Below are positions 35,069-46,150 of a stretch of DNA of 64,000 nt, one piece after another (positions within the stretch are counted from its first letter, which is position 1; the number at the start of each line of letters is the position of its first letter). The stretch lies in assembly GCF_041381155.1 (NCBI RefSeq), contig NC_091140.1, positions 24,518,864 through 24,582,863 on the forward strand, given 5' to 3'. The DNA is from Argopecten irradians. Lineage: Eukaryota; Mollusca; Bivalvia; Pectinida; Pectinidae. Under the pieces are notes generated by a model that saw nothing but the letters and a program-made list of their open reading frames with translations, searched no databases and was not told where the DNA came from. A program made the position numbers and the translations under genes.

Positions 35069-36093
35069 GGATGTATTTTTCTGAGGTTTCAGTCCCGTTG
35101 AAGTCTTGTTTCGACAAAGATCAAAGAAGTTATGAGAGTTTCAAATATATTTTATCAATTTATATATATCTGTAGCAAATTGCCAGGTGCAAATTTTGTC
35201 AAAAAATTACATTTCTATTTTCAGTAGATTTTTTTATAAAGGGATTTTAAGAAATGGCCCATTTGGCGACCATTTTGAAATTGTGTCTTTTTCCTCTTTG
35301 AGTAGAGCCATAATTTAACCATTTTTTACTGAAATTGTTTTTACTTAAATCATCACTGCACCAGCATTTTTAGCTGTATCGAGCTAATTTTTGCTGTTAA
35401 TCTTTACTAGGTTCGTGGTTATTAAAATATTGAGCATTATTGAGCATCATGAAGTGATACGCCTTTGTCACTTTATTTTTACATTTAATGGTAATTTGAG
35501 CACCTTTATTTTTTACTCTAAAATACTGAAAAATAACACATATTCAAATGAGGCATAAAAGTAAGCACACTGACCCCCCATTTTTCTGCCTAATTTAGAA
35601 AAAAAACAAGCCATTCCCTATTGATATGCAAAATATTAACAAAAGTTTAATACCACAACTGTTTCTATAAAGGGTTAAATTTGGCAAAAATGGCTGAAAA
35701 TGGTGTATTTTGTAGTTCAAAAGAAAGGGGTAGGGGTAGCATATGTTGTTATTCTGAGAAACAATATGAGTCTTATTAATCAAAACTTGTATATTTTTCA
35801 AGAAAACTACAGGAAAATAAATTCTTCAAACTTCTATACATATTAAACATCTCATTAGGAAATTATGGCTTCAAACTCTTGTGTATATGGTCAAAACGGC
35901 AAAAATCCCAAAAAATCTAAGATTTTGTCAACTTGGTATCTTTGAGTGACAATAGCTCAAAAACAAGCACACCGACATATGTTTTTTCTTCCATTTTCTT
36001 GTATGGTATGAACTCCTATTTCCAAAAATCTGTGTGAGAAAAAAAGTTTAATACAAGAAAATTTTGACTTCTCAGAGGTGTACATGTACATCC
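35069..36093. mobile_element. TTAA-flanked non-autonomous element, GGATGTA family (1.0 kb)
   Basis: TTAA (35065-35068) then GGATGTATTTTTCTGAG at the left; CTCAGAGGTGTACATGTACATCC then TTAA (36094-36097) at the right. The ends are imperfect inverted repeats with an exact TTAA duplication. The 1,025-bp interior is AT-rich with no coding capacity. It begins only 14 bp after the TTAA of the neighbouring AGATGCTCC fragment. Confidence 0.75.
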
Positions 36094-36097
36094 TTAA

Positions 36098-36940
36098 ATG
36101 TAAACTGGAACACCTCGATCCAATACCTGATCGAATATACATGTATGCCCAAACCACAGGCCACTAGGCCAATTTTGTTACGCAGCATTATTACATCTGC
36201 AAACGATAGGTTAAACGGCTTTAACGATATTAGTAGGCACTATCTGTTTTGATGCTGTTCTTGGCATTGATACCATAACTGAATTGCTGAGCTGCCATCA
36301 ATAAACATACAGCATGTAAATAGTGTATTTTATTTATGTTACACCACTAAGCCGACTAACAAATATCCGTCCCGAATGTACACACCAGTATTCAACTTTA
36401 ATGGAAAATGCCATACCTATTTACCTGGATGAAACTGTTTTAATACTGAAATTTATATTTCCCATAGACAATGTATTGTTAAAGATCTTTATCTTATCTT
36501 TATACAAGCGGACCCTGTGGGGTCTATATATTATCATTTATACTCCGGAGACTTGTTATCAGTCGTTATACTTACAGATGCAACATTAAACTACACAACT
36601 TGTTTAAGTCAAAACATTTTATTGAAGCTACAAAAATACGCATTTCTTTTCAGTAATACGTTACCATAACTACACAATTTACAATTTACATCTTCGTGTA
36701 TGATTAAGTATTACTGTAAAGTAAATTATAATTTATTACCGCGGATATAAATCAGCGTAATTCGGTGGAACAATAACGGAAATATTATTTTACAAAATTC
36801 AGCGCTGTAGATGAATTAGCGCTTCAAAGACAGAGAGAAAAACGCGAAAATAAAACTACCGCTAAAATAAGTACATTTGCAGTGTTTTCGTTATAATAAT
36901 TCAAAAGCATTTCTTTCCCTTTCTTGTTTCATTATTCTGC
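36098..36940. other. intergenic stretch downstream of the first aldo-keto reductase copy
   Basis: No exon seen. A segment at about 36740-36870 (ACCGCGGATATAAATCAGCG ... GAATTAGCGCTTCAAAGACA) shares its second half with 60335-60380, so it is an interspersed repeat of unknown class. Confidence 0.45.
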
Positions 36941-37999
36941 TTAGAATGCATCTTCGAATGGATATTCCGGATGTAGTTTGTAGCTATAAACACAAAGAAA
37001 ACATCCTGTTAAAATCTACATCATTTACTTCTCAAACGTTAATAAGTAAACATCAAAAGTTCATCTTCCTACGAGATACTATATAGTAGTTCATCAAAGT
37101 TGACTTATTAATGTTCATAGGTATATATGAAATGAATCGACCAATCAGAAAGACATATTAAGTATGAAAACAAAGATATTTGTATTCAAATAAATGCTAA
37201 TAATTTAATCTTATCCAGTAAAATTCCAAACCAAATGTCTTAGACTCTTTTTGTCAGTATAGCGCTAGGTTGTTGTGAAAGCCAATCAGATGTGACGTTA
37301 CAAATATGGACATCATTTCTACGTCACGAGATGATGACACAACCAAGGCCTTCTAAGCAAATGAAAATGTGTATTACAAGCAAGATTGAATTATACTCAA
37401 CGGTATTTAACTGACACCGACATTATATACATGTAGCATATTGGCCATCTCCTTCACTTATTATGTAGTTATGAAGAACTAGCAATTATTTGTAATGTGA
37501 ATTCATATCTTACAATGGGAAGAGGAAGCGTCGTACTCCATTGTCAAGTTCCTGTATTGTCTTCATGTCCTCTTCACTCAATGAAAAAGAAAACATCTGT
37601 AAGCAAATATAAAATATGTGGCAATAACATACATATCACTAAACTTTTTTTTCTGTACGAGTTATATCCTCTGGTAAGCTAGGTTCAAATTCAAAATTCA
37701 AAGTATATATATTACAAAATATGTGTTTTGTTATATGGATAATTGTTACTACTTTGATCTATATAAAACTTGCTTTTGGAGTTTAAATGAAATTTATATT
37801 GGGCAAGATGAATATACTCTTTGTTCTTTTGTGTACCTTCATTTGAGATGTTTAACTATACTATACTAAGTACTCCTTTCAAACTGATTAGAAAAACGAT
37901 ATTATCTGCTTATCTTGTGTAACCCTTTCGGATGCTACATATCTATTTGCTGACATTAATCAACATCAGTGTGTTATGCATATGGACTGTTTGGCCTTT

Positions 38000-38385
38000 C
38001 TTCTGTTGGGGGGGATACATGCATAATCCAATGTCAACAAATATTTATAGTAAATAGTTTTTCTACATTGGTAGCAAGAAATTATTTTAGTATTTCTATT
38101 TGAATTATAATCCACCTTAAATACCTACAATGGGTTACAATATGGAAAAAATACATCAATTAAATTTTGATATTAAGGAGTAATTCCCTTTTTTGGATTG
38201 TTTGAATACTTTAATTAATGTGTTGTTGTACATACATCTGTATTTATCTTTCTTTTTTGTTACTTGTTGCCACTTTAAGGAGAAAACTTAGATAGGCCTT
38301 GCCTGCTGTCTTATCCTTTTGACTGAATGTAATATATGTCAATAAAATTTGTTGAAATTGAAATTGGAATTGAAATGTATCACCA
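38000..38385 (+). mobile_element. possible LINE or SINE 3' tail
   Basis: Ends AATATATGTCAATAAAATTT-GTTGAAATTGAAATTGGAATTG, a poly(A) signal followed by a short TTGAAA-type repeat as in many LINE 3' tails. No coding remnant found. It lies in the second-to-last intron of copy A. Confidence 0.4.
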
Positions 38386-41349
38386 TATAGTTAAACTAAT
38401 TCAGGAAATAGTTGGTTCAATCTAAGGGTTATTATATTATAGCATGAACACCTATCTCTAAATTGTCTTTCATCCTCTGTGGGTTTTCAGATTTAGGAAT
38501 CACAATGATACCCCTCTGTACAAGGTTTCGAAGAAGAATCTAAAATTGAAAGAAAATAATGTTTCCTTTATAGTCGCTCCCATTTTTAGGAAAACACTAG
38601 GCTGGACCTTTCCATATCTCGAAATGAAACATTGCAAAAATAAATGTTTGATTTTATATATAACGTTGCTTTGATAATGTCCTGACCTGAATAAACACAC
38701 ATACGTATAGTAGATTCATGTGTGCACATATAATACACATAAAATATCTATACCTTATAATTAATCTGTAATACAACATAACAAGACTATCTTCCATACA
38801 GTGTTATTCTAAAAAACGATACCGTTTCCACAAGGCTGCGCGCTATACCACAGCTTCATCTTTTAAGGACTACCATGTGTCATATCCAATGCGAAAATAT
38901 CAGTTTTCCTCACTGAAGTGCAGGGATAACTCAAACGTTTATCTCTGTTATCATGTACTCGGGTTGGGGAACATGACTTTTCTATTTCCGTCATAGATAT
39001 TTTAGCTTTTCATTACAAACCGGTCAAAATTGTCAAGTGTTACGGTAGGCATAATTTCATTAAAGTTTATGTTACTTTTCTTGATAGAAACCCCTTTACA
39101 ATAAATGACTAATGAAATAGATTCATAAAAGCGTGTAACTTTACCTGTCCAGTTGTACGTTTGTATTTATCAGCAATATCTCTAACTACGGCATTTTCCA
39201 ACAAGGTGTCCGACGATTGCATTCCACTGCAAAATTTTAAAAAAATCTGCTTAAGATTTATTTCGTTAAAGTAAATTTATATTCTATCACTGTAGCATTG
39301 GAAATACTCAATACAGAAATTAAAAAAATAAAGGTTTTTATGGTTTTAAAATTATGATGCTTTACTTTACATCTTCCGCTTCGAGAAAGGTCGGTGAACC
39401 TAAGGCGCCGAATGCTTCAAGCTGGATGCATTAGGTTCTTCTGGGGAAATCTAGCTTGAACTTCGACCTGTATAAATGTATATTAATAGATCTCAAAACC
39501 AGAGCTCTCTGAAAAATAATTTTGCAACATAAACCACACTGCCTTGGAAAACATATCGCCGTTAATTGAAATAAAAATGTGACCAGAAACACAAGATAAT
39601 GTCTCCTCTTTTACCACAAGATCAGTGTATTATCGTTAAACATACATCGTCTATATTATATGCTTAATTATGCATTGACATAATCCGTTTTACTTGTTGG
39701 CATGCTATATAACTCGAAATATAACTTCTGAATGTAAGAATACTTAAAGGTTAAACGTTTAAGATTTATTTTTAATGCAATTTGACCTGAATGCAGGATT
39801 CATTAAACAATAAATCAAAACCTAGTAAGTGGCTAACAGAAAAGGTTAACTTTAGAAATGGAGATATACCTGATTGACAGCTGGTTGGATACGGGCTGTC
39901 TCACATATGTAATGTAGTTGTTTGGAATTGCAGCTACATACCCCAATCGAACGCGCCTTACCATTGTATACGGTGTCCTCTATTGTCTTGTATGGGAAAG
40001 AAGTTAAGCAAAGGTGAATGAACTTGACGTTTTGTAAACGAAGAAGAATCTTCTGCTCCATTTATGATAGTCATTAGATAAATTCGTGACGAACATCGAG
40101 ATATTCAACAAACACACAGACAGTGATGTCAAAACACGTAATATACTAGTCCGTGGAAAAAACGTATTGTACAACGAAACACGAATGTACATGTACAGTG
40201 TATATCAAACCGAAGGAACAAATCTTTGTGTTCGACATTAATTAAACGACAACAAATCATATGTGGCGAATGAGCGTCCTACAAAACTAAAATAAATATC
40301 CACATGCCGACGCATACTGTTTATCATTGATATATGTTGGTCCGTTCTTTTTAGCTTACAAATCCTTTCGTGGGTAGAAGCGTCTTTGATTAGCAGATAG
40401 AACAATGATAATGTAATATACATATTACAAAAAACCACAAAATAACGGTTTGAAGATTCGTGTGATAGAGTAGTTGATATCATCTCATCAACTGAATCGA
40501 TTGTTTATATCACTCAATAACAATACAATACACCATAATATGTCATAATCTATATGTTTATAAGAGCGAAGCTCTTTCGACGCGCGAAGCGCGTCGAAAA
40601 TCGAAGCTCTGTTCCGGTAACATGTACGTAAGCAAAAGTACATATTGAGATCAATGACCTGCAGGCATGGATGGCTAAAATTTTTTCGTACTTCCGGTTT
40701 TACCTGCGTTGCTCCGGTACTGCTCTCCCATGTAAATATATATTTAACTAATGGAAATTCATAACAGGAGAAATGAAACATTTTTTATTATTTTTTTGAA
40801 TAATAATAATATCACTTTGAAAATTAAAAGCTATGATATGTAGTCAAAATATCCTTCAAGCGAAGATGAGCACAAGGAATCATGACGTCACAACACGTCA
40901 CCAAATGGCGCGAAATCGTAGGATTCGCATACGCGGCACCATCCGGAACTCCTCGGGGGGAAATTACATAGATATATATTCTCGCCATAATACCAGATGA
41001 GTTGAGGATGACGCGGCACTCCTGGCCTTGCATGGACACAGAGAAATCCGAATTTTTGTGTTCATTTCTTGGTTTTCTAGACAATTATAATATCATATAC
41101 TTCTTTAGTTTGAAGTACGTCCTTTTATTTCTAAATTATGTCTTCAACATGAAATAGAAAATAAAAATCACAAGTAGAGCTTCGCTCTTTCCATGCCGTG
41201 CATGATTCATATTAGTTACCTCCCATGTTTCTCGTAAATCAACTGACGTAAATTCCTGATCTTCAGTATCCGGAACTTCCTATCAAACATTGAAATTAGT
41301 TACAGTAAAGTCACTTTTTGAACATTTTATATTCCGTCTTTGCATATTT

Positions 41350-41515
41350 TAGAGTTAGCTCCCGTACGGGTAGGTATCGGTTGTTACGTTATTTTATGAG
41401 CGCAATTCACGTCTTGTTTTCTGCAAAGTATGACGTTACGCTCACAAATACATGACGTCACAATCAATACATATCCACAAGGGCAGATAACTCTGAAATA
41501 TGTAAACAAAAATTT
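41350..41515. mobile_element. short MITE in intron 3 of copy A
   Basis: Left end AGAGTTAGCTCCCGTACGGG; right end CACAAGGGCAGATAACTCT, an imperfect complement. The inner part has AAAGTATGACGTTACGCTC and ATGACGTCACAATCAATACA. A similar segment in the same orientation lies in intron 3 of copy C (62470-62635). Confidence 0.6.
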
Positions 41516-41533
41516 TGAAACGGTAATGATTAA

Positions 41534-41889
41534 AGATGCTCCACCGCCGACAGAGTATAAATGATATTCATCATTTGAACAATAATTTGTGTTAAATCGT
41601 GTATAAATATGCCTAATTAACACAAAAAATAATATAAAATAATTTATTCCGCCTGTGGTGCATGTGCAGTCAGTACTTCATTCCATATAGAATATAGTGC
41701 CACGGAATTTTTTCGGGATGCAATTAATTATTTTTCATATTTTTAACTTGAAGTAAAATTAGAAGCTCAAACTTTTCAATGGTGGTAATAGTGTAAAGTA
41801 AGTAACTTTTTTAACTGAAGAAAATACTTAATCGTCTGCTCCTGTTTTTGATAGTGAAAAAAATACCATTTGTCAGCGGTGGAGCATCT
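41534..41889. mobile_element. TTAA-flanked MITE, AGATGCTCCACCGC family, copy 2
   Basis: AGATGCTCCACCGCCGACAG at the left, CAGCGGTGGAGCATCT at the right, with exact TTAA on both sides (41530-41533 and 41890-41893). 356 bp, collinear with the copy at 26390-26747. In intron 3 of copy A. Confidence 0.9.
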
Positions 41890-42012
41890 TTAAATGATGC
41901 TAAATTATTCGGGAAATCATTACCAATAGGTCCAAATGGAAATGTTATTTACTTCATTTGTACCTAGATCTGTCTAGATTAATAAAGATAATTGACAATT
42001 TTTTTACATTAA

Positions 42013-42547
42013 AGGGACAATTCGGTCTAAGAGTAGATTAAAACTTGCACATATTTCGGAAACAAACCAGTTCTAATGGAAATCAGATTAGTTGGTTTTA
42101 TTGTGATAAAGCCCAATGTAGTCAATTGTATGTGAAATGTTCAATCGCCATTACACATAGCCTTGTATGCCGAACACAGACCCTTGCCTGTGTAATAAAT
42201 TTTTTGTTAGTCTATATTTACTCGAAACGCTCTTACAGTTGTGTTAACATTATTAGATGCATGTTTTTGTCTAAAAATAATTTCATCAACTCCTCAGTGG
42301 TTATGTATTGCATTTGTTTAACGTGCGTGACTTTCACTCGGGTAAGGGTACAGCGTTCATGTTGTACCTGCTTAATCGTATTGATCAACGATTTGTAATT
42401 TCAATGGTATTAATCAAAATACTTAACAATGTTGTGGAATTTGTCAATATTTCTTGTCATATATTTCATAAGGAATGTAGAACAATACATTTATGTCATA
42501 TTTTGCTTCTTGGTTATATTACGAATTAACCTCACTGAATTGTCCCT
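42013..42547. mobile_element. TTAA-flanked MITE, AGGGACAATTC family
   Basis: AGGGACAATTCGGTCT at the left and ACTGAATTGTCCCT at the right are inverted, with exact TTAA flanks (42009-42012 and 42548-42551). 535 bp. The 117-codon open frame inside has no domain. In intron 3 of copy A. Confidence 0.85.
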
Positions 42548-42577
42548 TTAAAGTTCAGCTTCCTCTAATTATAATTC

Positions 42578-42765
42578 TGTTTACTACTTAATACATCTAA
42601 AGTGAAACATTAATTGCGTTTACTACTTAATATATCTAAAATGAAACATAATTACATTTACTACTTAATATAAAGTGAAACATAATTACGTTTACTACTT
42701 AATATAAAGTGAAACATAAACACATTTACTACTTAATATAAAGTGAAACATAATTACGTTTCCTA
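42578..42765. repeat. tandem repeat of about 35-40 bp, five copies
   Basis: TTTACTACTTAATATAAAGT-GAAACATAATTACG and variants repeat five times. In intron 3 of copy A. Confidence 0.85.
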
Positions 42766-42881
42766 CGAGTAAAATCCAAATACAATTGCATGTTGGTATT
42801 GAGACACATAATGATCAGTGTATCTGTAATGAGAGATGGAACTTTTTACGAATGACACAAATTTTGTCTTTTCACATCAAA

Positions 42882-43156
42882 TACCGTATGACCAGTTATT
42901 TTCACGGATCAAATGTTTTTGGGATTTGATCTATGAACGACAAAATCAAGTTAATGCGGTTTTAATTTTCCCGATATGGATTTTAAAGGTTGATAACATT
43001 CAAACATTACTCATTATCTCGCGGATCAAATTTTCTCGATCATAGCAATGTGCCGCGAAATCGCGAAAATATCATCCATGCGGAAATAACCTTCGTGTGC
43101 GGAAATCAAATCGTTTCTGTCTGTGTTGTGTCGTTCACAAACGTAAAACGGTATTA
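42882..43156. mobile_element. probable second copy of the TACCGTA MITE
   Basis: Starts TACCGTATGACCAGTTATTT-TCACGG, like the element at 19410. The right end is uncertain (AAACGGTA near 43155). It has CGCGAAATCGCGAAAATATC inside and ends about 80 bp from exon 3 of copy A. Confidence 0.4.
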
Positions 43157-44126
43157 AAAACAAGATCAGAAAACCACGAAATATACAAACATAGAATACC
43201 TTCGTAATATCCTGTATTTTAAACGAATAACGTACCTTTGTGGCACATGGGAAGTGAAGAAGATAAAGGTCCACATATTCAAGTCTTAGTTTCTTCAGGT
43301 TTTCGTCTAACGATGGTCCTACATCACTTCCATTCATATGAATGGTGGGTAACTGCAAACAGAGATCTGCTATCATTAAAATAATCTTAGTGTACAACTA
43401 ACGTGTTTATGGCTTAAAACAGCTTGTCTATTACCTTTGTGGTTATGAAAACCTCTTGTCGAGTTAGCTTATTAGTTTCGAGGTACTCTTCGAGAGCTTT
43501 TCCAATGGCTGCCTCGCTTTCATACCAATAAGCTGTATCTATGTGACGGTAGCCCATATCAAGTGCTCGTTTGATGGTGATTTCAAGATTCTCTGTAGAA
43601 ATCTGTAAAACGGTAGAAGCAATAGTGATATATGCATGTATGTATGTATGTATAGCAATTACAATAGGAGAAGTGGCGCCTCGACAAATCAACGAGGGAA
43701 CCTGTGGCTACTATATCGTAGACGATATAATTGTTAATATTCTTCTTTAATTCACTTAGGAAAGATCAAAATAATTGTTTTACAGTGTCACCATATTTTA
43801 ATTGATTGCCACGCCGACATTGACAGGCTTCAAATCATATACATTTTGTATATCGATAAGTGTTGTACTCGTATCTTCGAGTATGAAAAGTAACCGACGC
43901 CATGGTCTCATTCAGTGTTAATATATCTCTACGCGTCATACAAAAAGTAACGTCAAAGTCTTCGGTAAATGTATACAGTATACGGAAAACACACTGGAAC
44001 ATGTTCATATAATAAGATTTGTTTATTATATCCATAAGGAGAATAAATCTAGATATATACCCTTGATGTTCCCAGGGCTACTTGAGGAATTTTCTGTCCA
44101 TTGTTTAATACTAAACAATCTGCCAT

Positions 44127-44464
44127 GTTAGTACTTCGCAGTTAGATCTGTAATAAGATATATATGCTTTAGATTTACAATTATTTGTAATCTGGGCAAA
44201 TACTATGAATTTATAGATATATTGTCTTGTATATGATAAAACACAGTGACGATGAAAGTTAAAATCATTATTTTTCACCTAAATTATGTGTGAACAAAAA
44301 GAATATTATATCTTAGATTACATGGAGTATGACGGTGAATACGATAGAATACTAGCCAAAATAGTTACATATGATAGAATTATACTTATTTATTACATAA
44401 TTTGTGTACACCAATCTATATATGAGGAAATATTATATTTTCAACTATTATCCCAACCGTTCAA
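44127..44464. other. upstream flank of copy A
   Basis: AT-rich; would hold the promoter of copy A. No element can be assigned. Confidence 0.35.
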
Positions 44465-45125
44465 TAAAACCTTGTTATATTGCACAGTTCGAAGTTATAT
44501 TGCACGCTTCCATGGAAACGTTATATTGCACGGTTCGAAATGTTATATTGCACGGCTTTATGAACACCTCGGTGTTGTTGTCTAGTTTTGTAGAAAACTT
44601 CCGAGGAATCGCGGGTAACAGTGAGTTACGTTATTATGACGTCACAGAGGTTCACGCTCAATTTCGTGCTAACGTTATAGATCTTGAATCGAGCACGTCA
44701 TGAAGACGTTTATCGAGTAGAGGAGTCAGGACGGACACGGCAAATGCGTTGAATTAAAAGGCTGCATGCAGGTCTAATAATGTGAAAGAAGACAATAAGA
44801 CATATCCAAACCAGAGTTACAACCTGACGTTCGTGTGCTATACGTCAATCTTCAATGGATTTGAAGCGTCTCCGTACGATACGGTGTTGAGATTTTGTTA
44901 ATTTTCGTATCCGGTTAGCAATATTCAACTGAAAAACTAGTGATTATGTAATAAAACAAATATTCCATGGGTTACTGTGCTCTAGTTCATAATATTTACC
45001 CCTCGGTGGTGGTAATTAACAAATATTATATTGCACTCGGCCTTCGGCCTCGTGCAATATAACATTTGTTGATTACCACCACCTCGGGTTAAATATTATG
45101 AACTAGAGCACAGTAACCCATGAAA
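44465..45125. mobile_element. non-autonomous element: TTATATTGCAC repeats plus long hairpin
   Basis: The motif TTATATTGCAC occurs four times at about 44475-44560. About 400 bp on, it recurs on both sides of a long palindrome (about 44966-45125): the left arm has GGGTTACTGTGCTCTAGTTC and TTAATTAACAAATATTATAT; the right arm mirrors it; the loop core is GCACTCGGCCTTCGGCCTCG-TGC. A TATGACGTCA stretch lies between. The arrangement, a hairpin plus a module with TGACGTCA, parallels the elements at 859-1353 and 52091-52498. Confidence 0.6.
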
Positions 45126-45309
45126 TATTTGTATAATATATATATGTATACAAAAAGCATACTCACTATTAAATGTATCACTACTACTTAACACGTACAC
45201 GCATTAGATAAAAAAGTGGCCGATGTGGGATACTGATAACGTTGAAGATGACCTATGGGTTAGTCATGTTTTGATAAAAGTATAGGTATGGGTAATACAT
45301 GTAAGTGTA
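45126..45309. other. spacer
   Basis: AT-rich spacer between the hairpin element and the SINE; nothing recognised. Confidence 0.4.
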
Positions 45310-45535
45310 ACACTTGAGACCGCGCTGGTCGAGTGGTTGGGATGTCTTCGGAGATTACCAAAAACCCTCCAACTCGAGTTCTGGGTCACGAGATCGAATT
45401 CCATGTGGGGCATTTACCAGCTTCTAAATTCTTGTTGGTTGTTTTTCTCCTTTTACTACGGCTTTCCTCTTCCATCAAAACCTAGTAAATCCTTAAATGG
45501 CCTTAGCTGATAATAGGACGTTAAAATAATCACAG
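45310..45535 (+). mobile_element. tRNA-derived SINE, near full length
   Basis: An RNA polymerase III-type A box (TGGTCGAGTGG, 45326-45336) and B box (AGATCGAATTCC, 45391-45402) are followed by a tRNA-unrelated body and the 3' end GGCCTTAGCTGATAATAGGA then CGTTAAAATAATCA. The 3' end is shared with 10745-10910 and 51722-51810. Transcription from such internal promoters feeds LINE-dependent retroposition. Confidence 0.8.
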
Positions 45536-46150
45536 TGTCACAATTATAGTTTATCATACACAAATAAAAGGCCAACTACATCACAAAACATGAACATTAA
45601 TATGCTTCATCAGTGGATTTCACGCAGATGACTTAAAATTAAAAAAATAATACATATATTGAAACAAAATTATGTTTTATTCAAATTAAGTTACATTGTG
45701 GTTTGTTTATTAAAAAGATTTACATTAACAGCAGTATTGTACACCAATATGTTTATTATTCTACCGACATTTCGACACTGATTTCCGTGGTGGGTGAAGA
45801 CAAGTACAATTCATAATATATATTCAGTATTAGTACTTATTTTTAGGCGAGTTAATTTTTATATTCACTGCGGTTTAAAAGTAAAAATCTTGGTTGTTAT
45901 TGTAGTTGAATCTTTTTCGCGAATTCGATTCGCTCATGAAATACGGAAAATATATCTTACACAAACATTGGTATATTACAATATTTTTATACAGTTTGTA
46001 ACTACTCCTACTACTGAACAAAATAACGCTAATGTTTGGGTCACTATGTTCATATGCCGATATTCATCATTATTGATCCACGCCGCTTATGATATCTCGT
46101 CTTTGAATATACCAAATTTGTTCGTCCGAGTCAAAATTTTCACTTTTGCT
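45536..46150. other. intergenic stretch between copies A and B
   Basis: AT-rich. The 134-codon open frame at 45794-46198 overlaps the last exon of copy B on the other strand and has no domain support. Confidence 0.45.

Larger units (their letters stand above)
36941..44126 (-). pseudogene. aldo-keto reductase, copy A, decaying
   Basis: Ten exons: 44126-44061, 43602-43435, 43352-43236, 41279-41220, 39986-39870, 39467-39366, 39226-39145, 38539-38452, 37596-37514, 36983-36941. Boundaries match the intact copy at 46151-51987. The catalytic tetrad is kept (Asp44, Tyr49, Lys78, His111), as is the NADPH motif IPKSENPQRM. But exon 6 is 102 bp against 122 in both sister genes: the 20-bp loss shifts frame and gives a stop after QKNLMHPA. 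The exon-8 donor reads GAG|ATAGGT instead of GAG|GT, so the next GT adds 4 bp; the two errors do not compensate. The conserved SNF after SIGV has become CSC. The C-terminus HPEYPFEDAF is also divergent. It may still be transcribed. Confidence 0.85.

Noticed and set aside
40560-41190. Element bounded by AAGAGCGAAGCTC and GAGCTTCGCTCTT
   Set aside because: The words are mutually complementary but also self-complementary, and the boundaries could not be fixed; left unannotated.
42045-42398. 117-codon frame with many cysteines
   Set aside because: It lies wholly inside a TTAA-flanked MITE and shows no domain pattern.
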